Below the pieces are notes generated by a model. It worked only from the letters and a program-made list of their open reading frames with translations. It was not told the DNA's origin and did no database searches. DNA of 64,000 bases from Dactylorhiza incarnata (lineage: Eukaryota > Streptophyta > Magnoliopsida > Asparagales > Orchidaceae), in contig JAWHQI010000239.1 in the NCBI GenBank assembly GCA_033032865.1, forward strand, positions 1,646,001-1,710,000, read 5' to 3'. Below are positions 62,966 through 64,000 of this stretch, in pieces (position 1 is the stretch's first letter; each line of letters opens with the position of its first letter). A program made the position numbers and the translations under genes.

Positions 62966-64000
62966 ACTTAGACCATCCGATCTATAACATAGAAAATACT
63001 AAAAGACTAAAAACAAATGATTCGAGTCCTATGTACCTTTGGCATTGTCGTTTAGGCCATATAAATGAGAAACACATATCCAAGCTCCATAAAGATGTAC
63101 TACTAGACTCATTTGATTATGAATCATTTGAGAGATGCGAGTCATGTTTGTTGGGCAAGATGACGAAAGCTCCTTTCACTAGTAGTAATGAGAGGGTTGA
63201 TGATCTCTTGGGTATAATACATAGTGATGTATGCGGACCCATGAGTTCTATGGCTAGAGGTGGATTCTACTACTTCATTATATTTACTGATGATTTCAGT
63301 AGATACTGATACGTGTTTCTTATGAAGAACAAATCCGAGACCTTTGAAAAGTTTAAAGTGTTTAAAAATGAAGTGGAGAACCAACTGGAAAAGGGATAAA
63401 AGCACTCCGATCTGATCGAGGTGGCGAATATCTGTGTCATAAGTTTCGTGATCATCTGAAAGAGTGTGGTATTGTATCACAGCTCACTCCGCCCGGAACA
63501 CCTCAACATAATGGTGTTTCTGAGAGGTGGAATCGTACCTTGTTAGACATGGTGCGATCGATGATGAGTCATGCAGATTTGCCCGTTTCCTTTTGGGGTT
63601 TTGCTTTAGAGAATGCTGCTTTCACACTAAATCGAGTTCCAACAAAAACGGTTCTAAAGACACCATATGAGATATGGACTGGGAAGCGTCCTAGTATGTC
63701 GTTCATCAAGATTTGTGGCTGTGAGGCATACGTGCGACGTCAAATGCCTGACAAGCTGGAACCCAAATCAGATAAATGTTATCTAGTGGGGTATCCTAGG
63801 GAAACCAAAGGATACTACTTCTACTTACTGTCTGAGGGCAAAGTGTTTGTCGCAAGGACTGGTGTCTTTTTGGAGAAAGAGTTCTTATCCAGAAAGACTG
63901 CAAAGGTAGAACTTGAAGAAGTTCAAGAGCCACAAACAATGAACAAACCGGAATTGGAACCTGAGCAAGGACTACACGAAGTTGTAGCTGGAGAGCCTGC
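62966..64000 (+). pseudogene. pol: Element I integrase and start of RT linker, running off the window
   Basis: Reads YLWHCRLGHINEKH and CESCLLGKMTKAPF, the integrase core with HSDVCGPM, a stop near 63307, a one-base frameshift near 63395, then RSDRGGEYLCHK and NGVSERWNRTLLDM, and WGFALENAAF. It ends in the linker before RT (KVFVARTGVFLEKEF). RT and RNase H are expected to the right of the window. Confidence 0.88.

Larger units (their letters stand above)
59439..64000 (+). mobile_element. Element I: decayed copia element of the same family as E, 3' end outside window
   Basis: LTR at 59439-60549, perfect iMet primer site, leader, then gag, protease and integrase readable in the E family order, running off the right edge. 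Many stops and a frameshift show decay. The proteins are clearly homologous to E along their length but differ at many positions, so I is an older or different subfamily copy. It is on the plus strand while E is on the minus. Confidence 0.9.

Overview
This is plant nuclear DNA made almost entirely of nested LTR retrotransposons next to a satellite array. I see no host gene, rRNA, tRNA gene or CRISPR. The element types (Tat-type Ty3/gypsy, chromodomain Ty3/gypsy, Sirevirus-type Ty1/copia, large-LTR copia), the plant iMet and Asp tRNA primer sites and a ~180-bp satellite indicate an angiosperm with a large repeat-rich genome, possibly a monocot. I cannot name the species.

Layout. The host of the nest is element A, a Tat-lineage Ty3/gypsy element on the minus strand. 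Read from its 5' side (right) it has a probable 5' LTR/leader (55604-56293), two extra ORF regions (55603-50402; then 49962-49075 continuing at 40168-39218), a spacer, gag (38075-38002, then 13395-12857), protease (12628-12353), RT (11941-11699, then 2695-1931), RNase H plus a second RNase H (1930-1150) and integrase (1049-1). Its 3' LTR lies outside the window. Into A are inserted: B (2701-11693, chromodomain Ty3/gypsy, TSD tactg); C (13401-37996, non-autonomous, Asp-tRNA primed, TSD gttct); F (40169-49074, gag plus an extra ORF, no pol); and G (52130-55123, solo LTR, TSD gagga). C's 5' LTR is split by D (19122-37210, Sirevirus-type copia, TSD caatg). D's pol is split by E (22685-31046, copia with an intact 1318-codon ORF, TSD tttat). 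A>C>D>E is therefore a four-deep nest whose direct repeats can be read base by base.

To the right of A lies a tandem satellite (monomer ~180 bp, about 13 units, 56294-58849) carrying a 178-bp foreign insert. Next comes an LTR-like fragment H (58850-59438). Last is I (59439 to the window end), a decayed copy of the same copia family as E, in the opposite orientation.

Most reading frames are broken by stops and frameshifts; E is the exception. The most interesting signals are: a 75-nt AT-rich intron-like segment exactly at the gag/protease junction of B, which could set the Gag to Gag-Pol ratio by splicing; the gag-like protein of C, with two CCHC knuckles and no capsid region; the pol-less element F, whose extra ORF has its own TATA box; the extra ORF of A with a convincing plant intron; and the satellite array.
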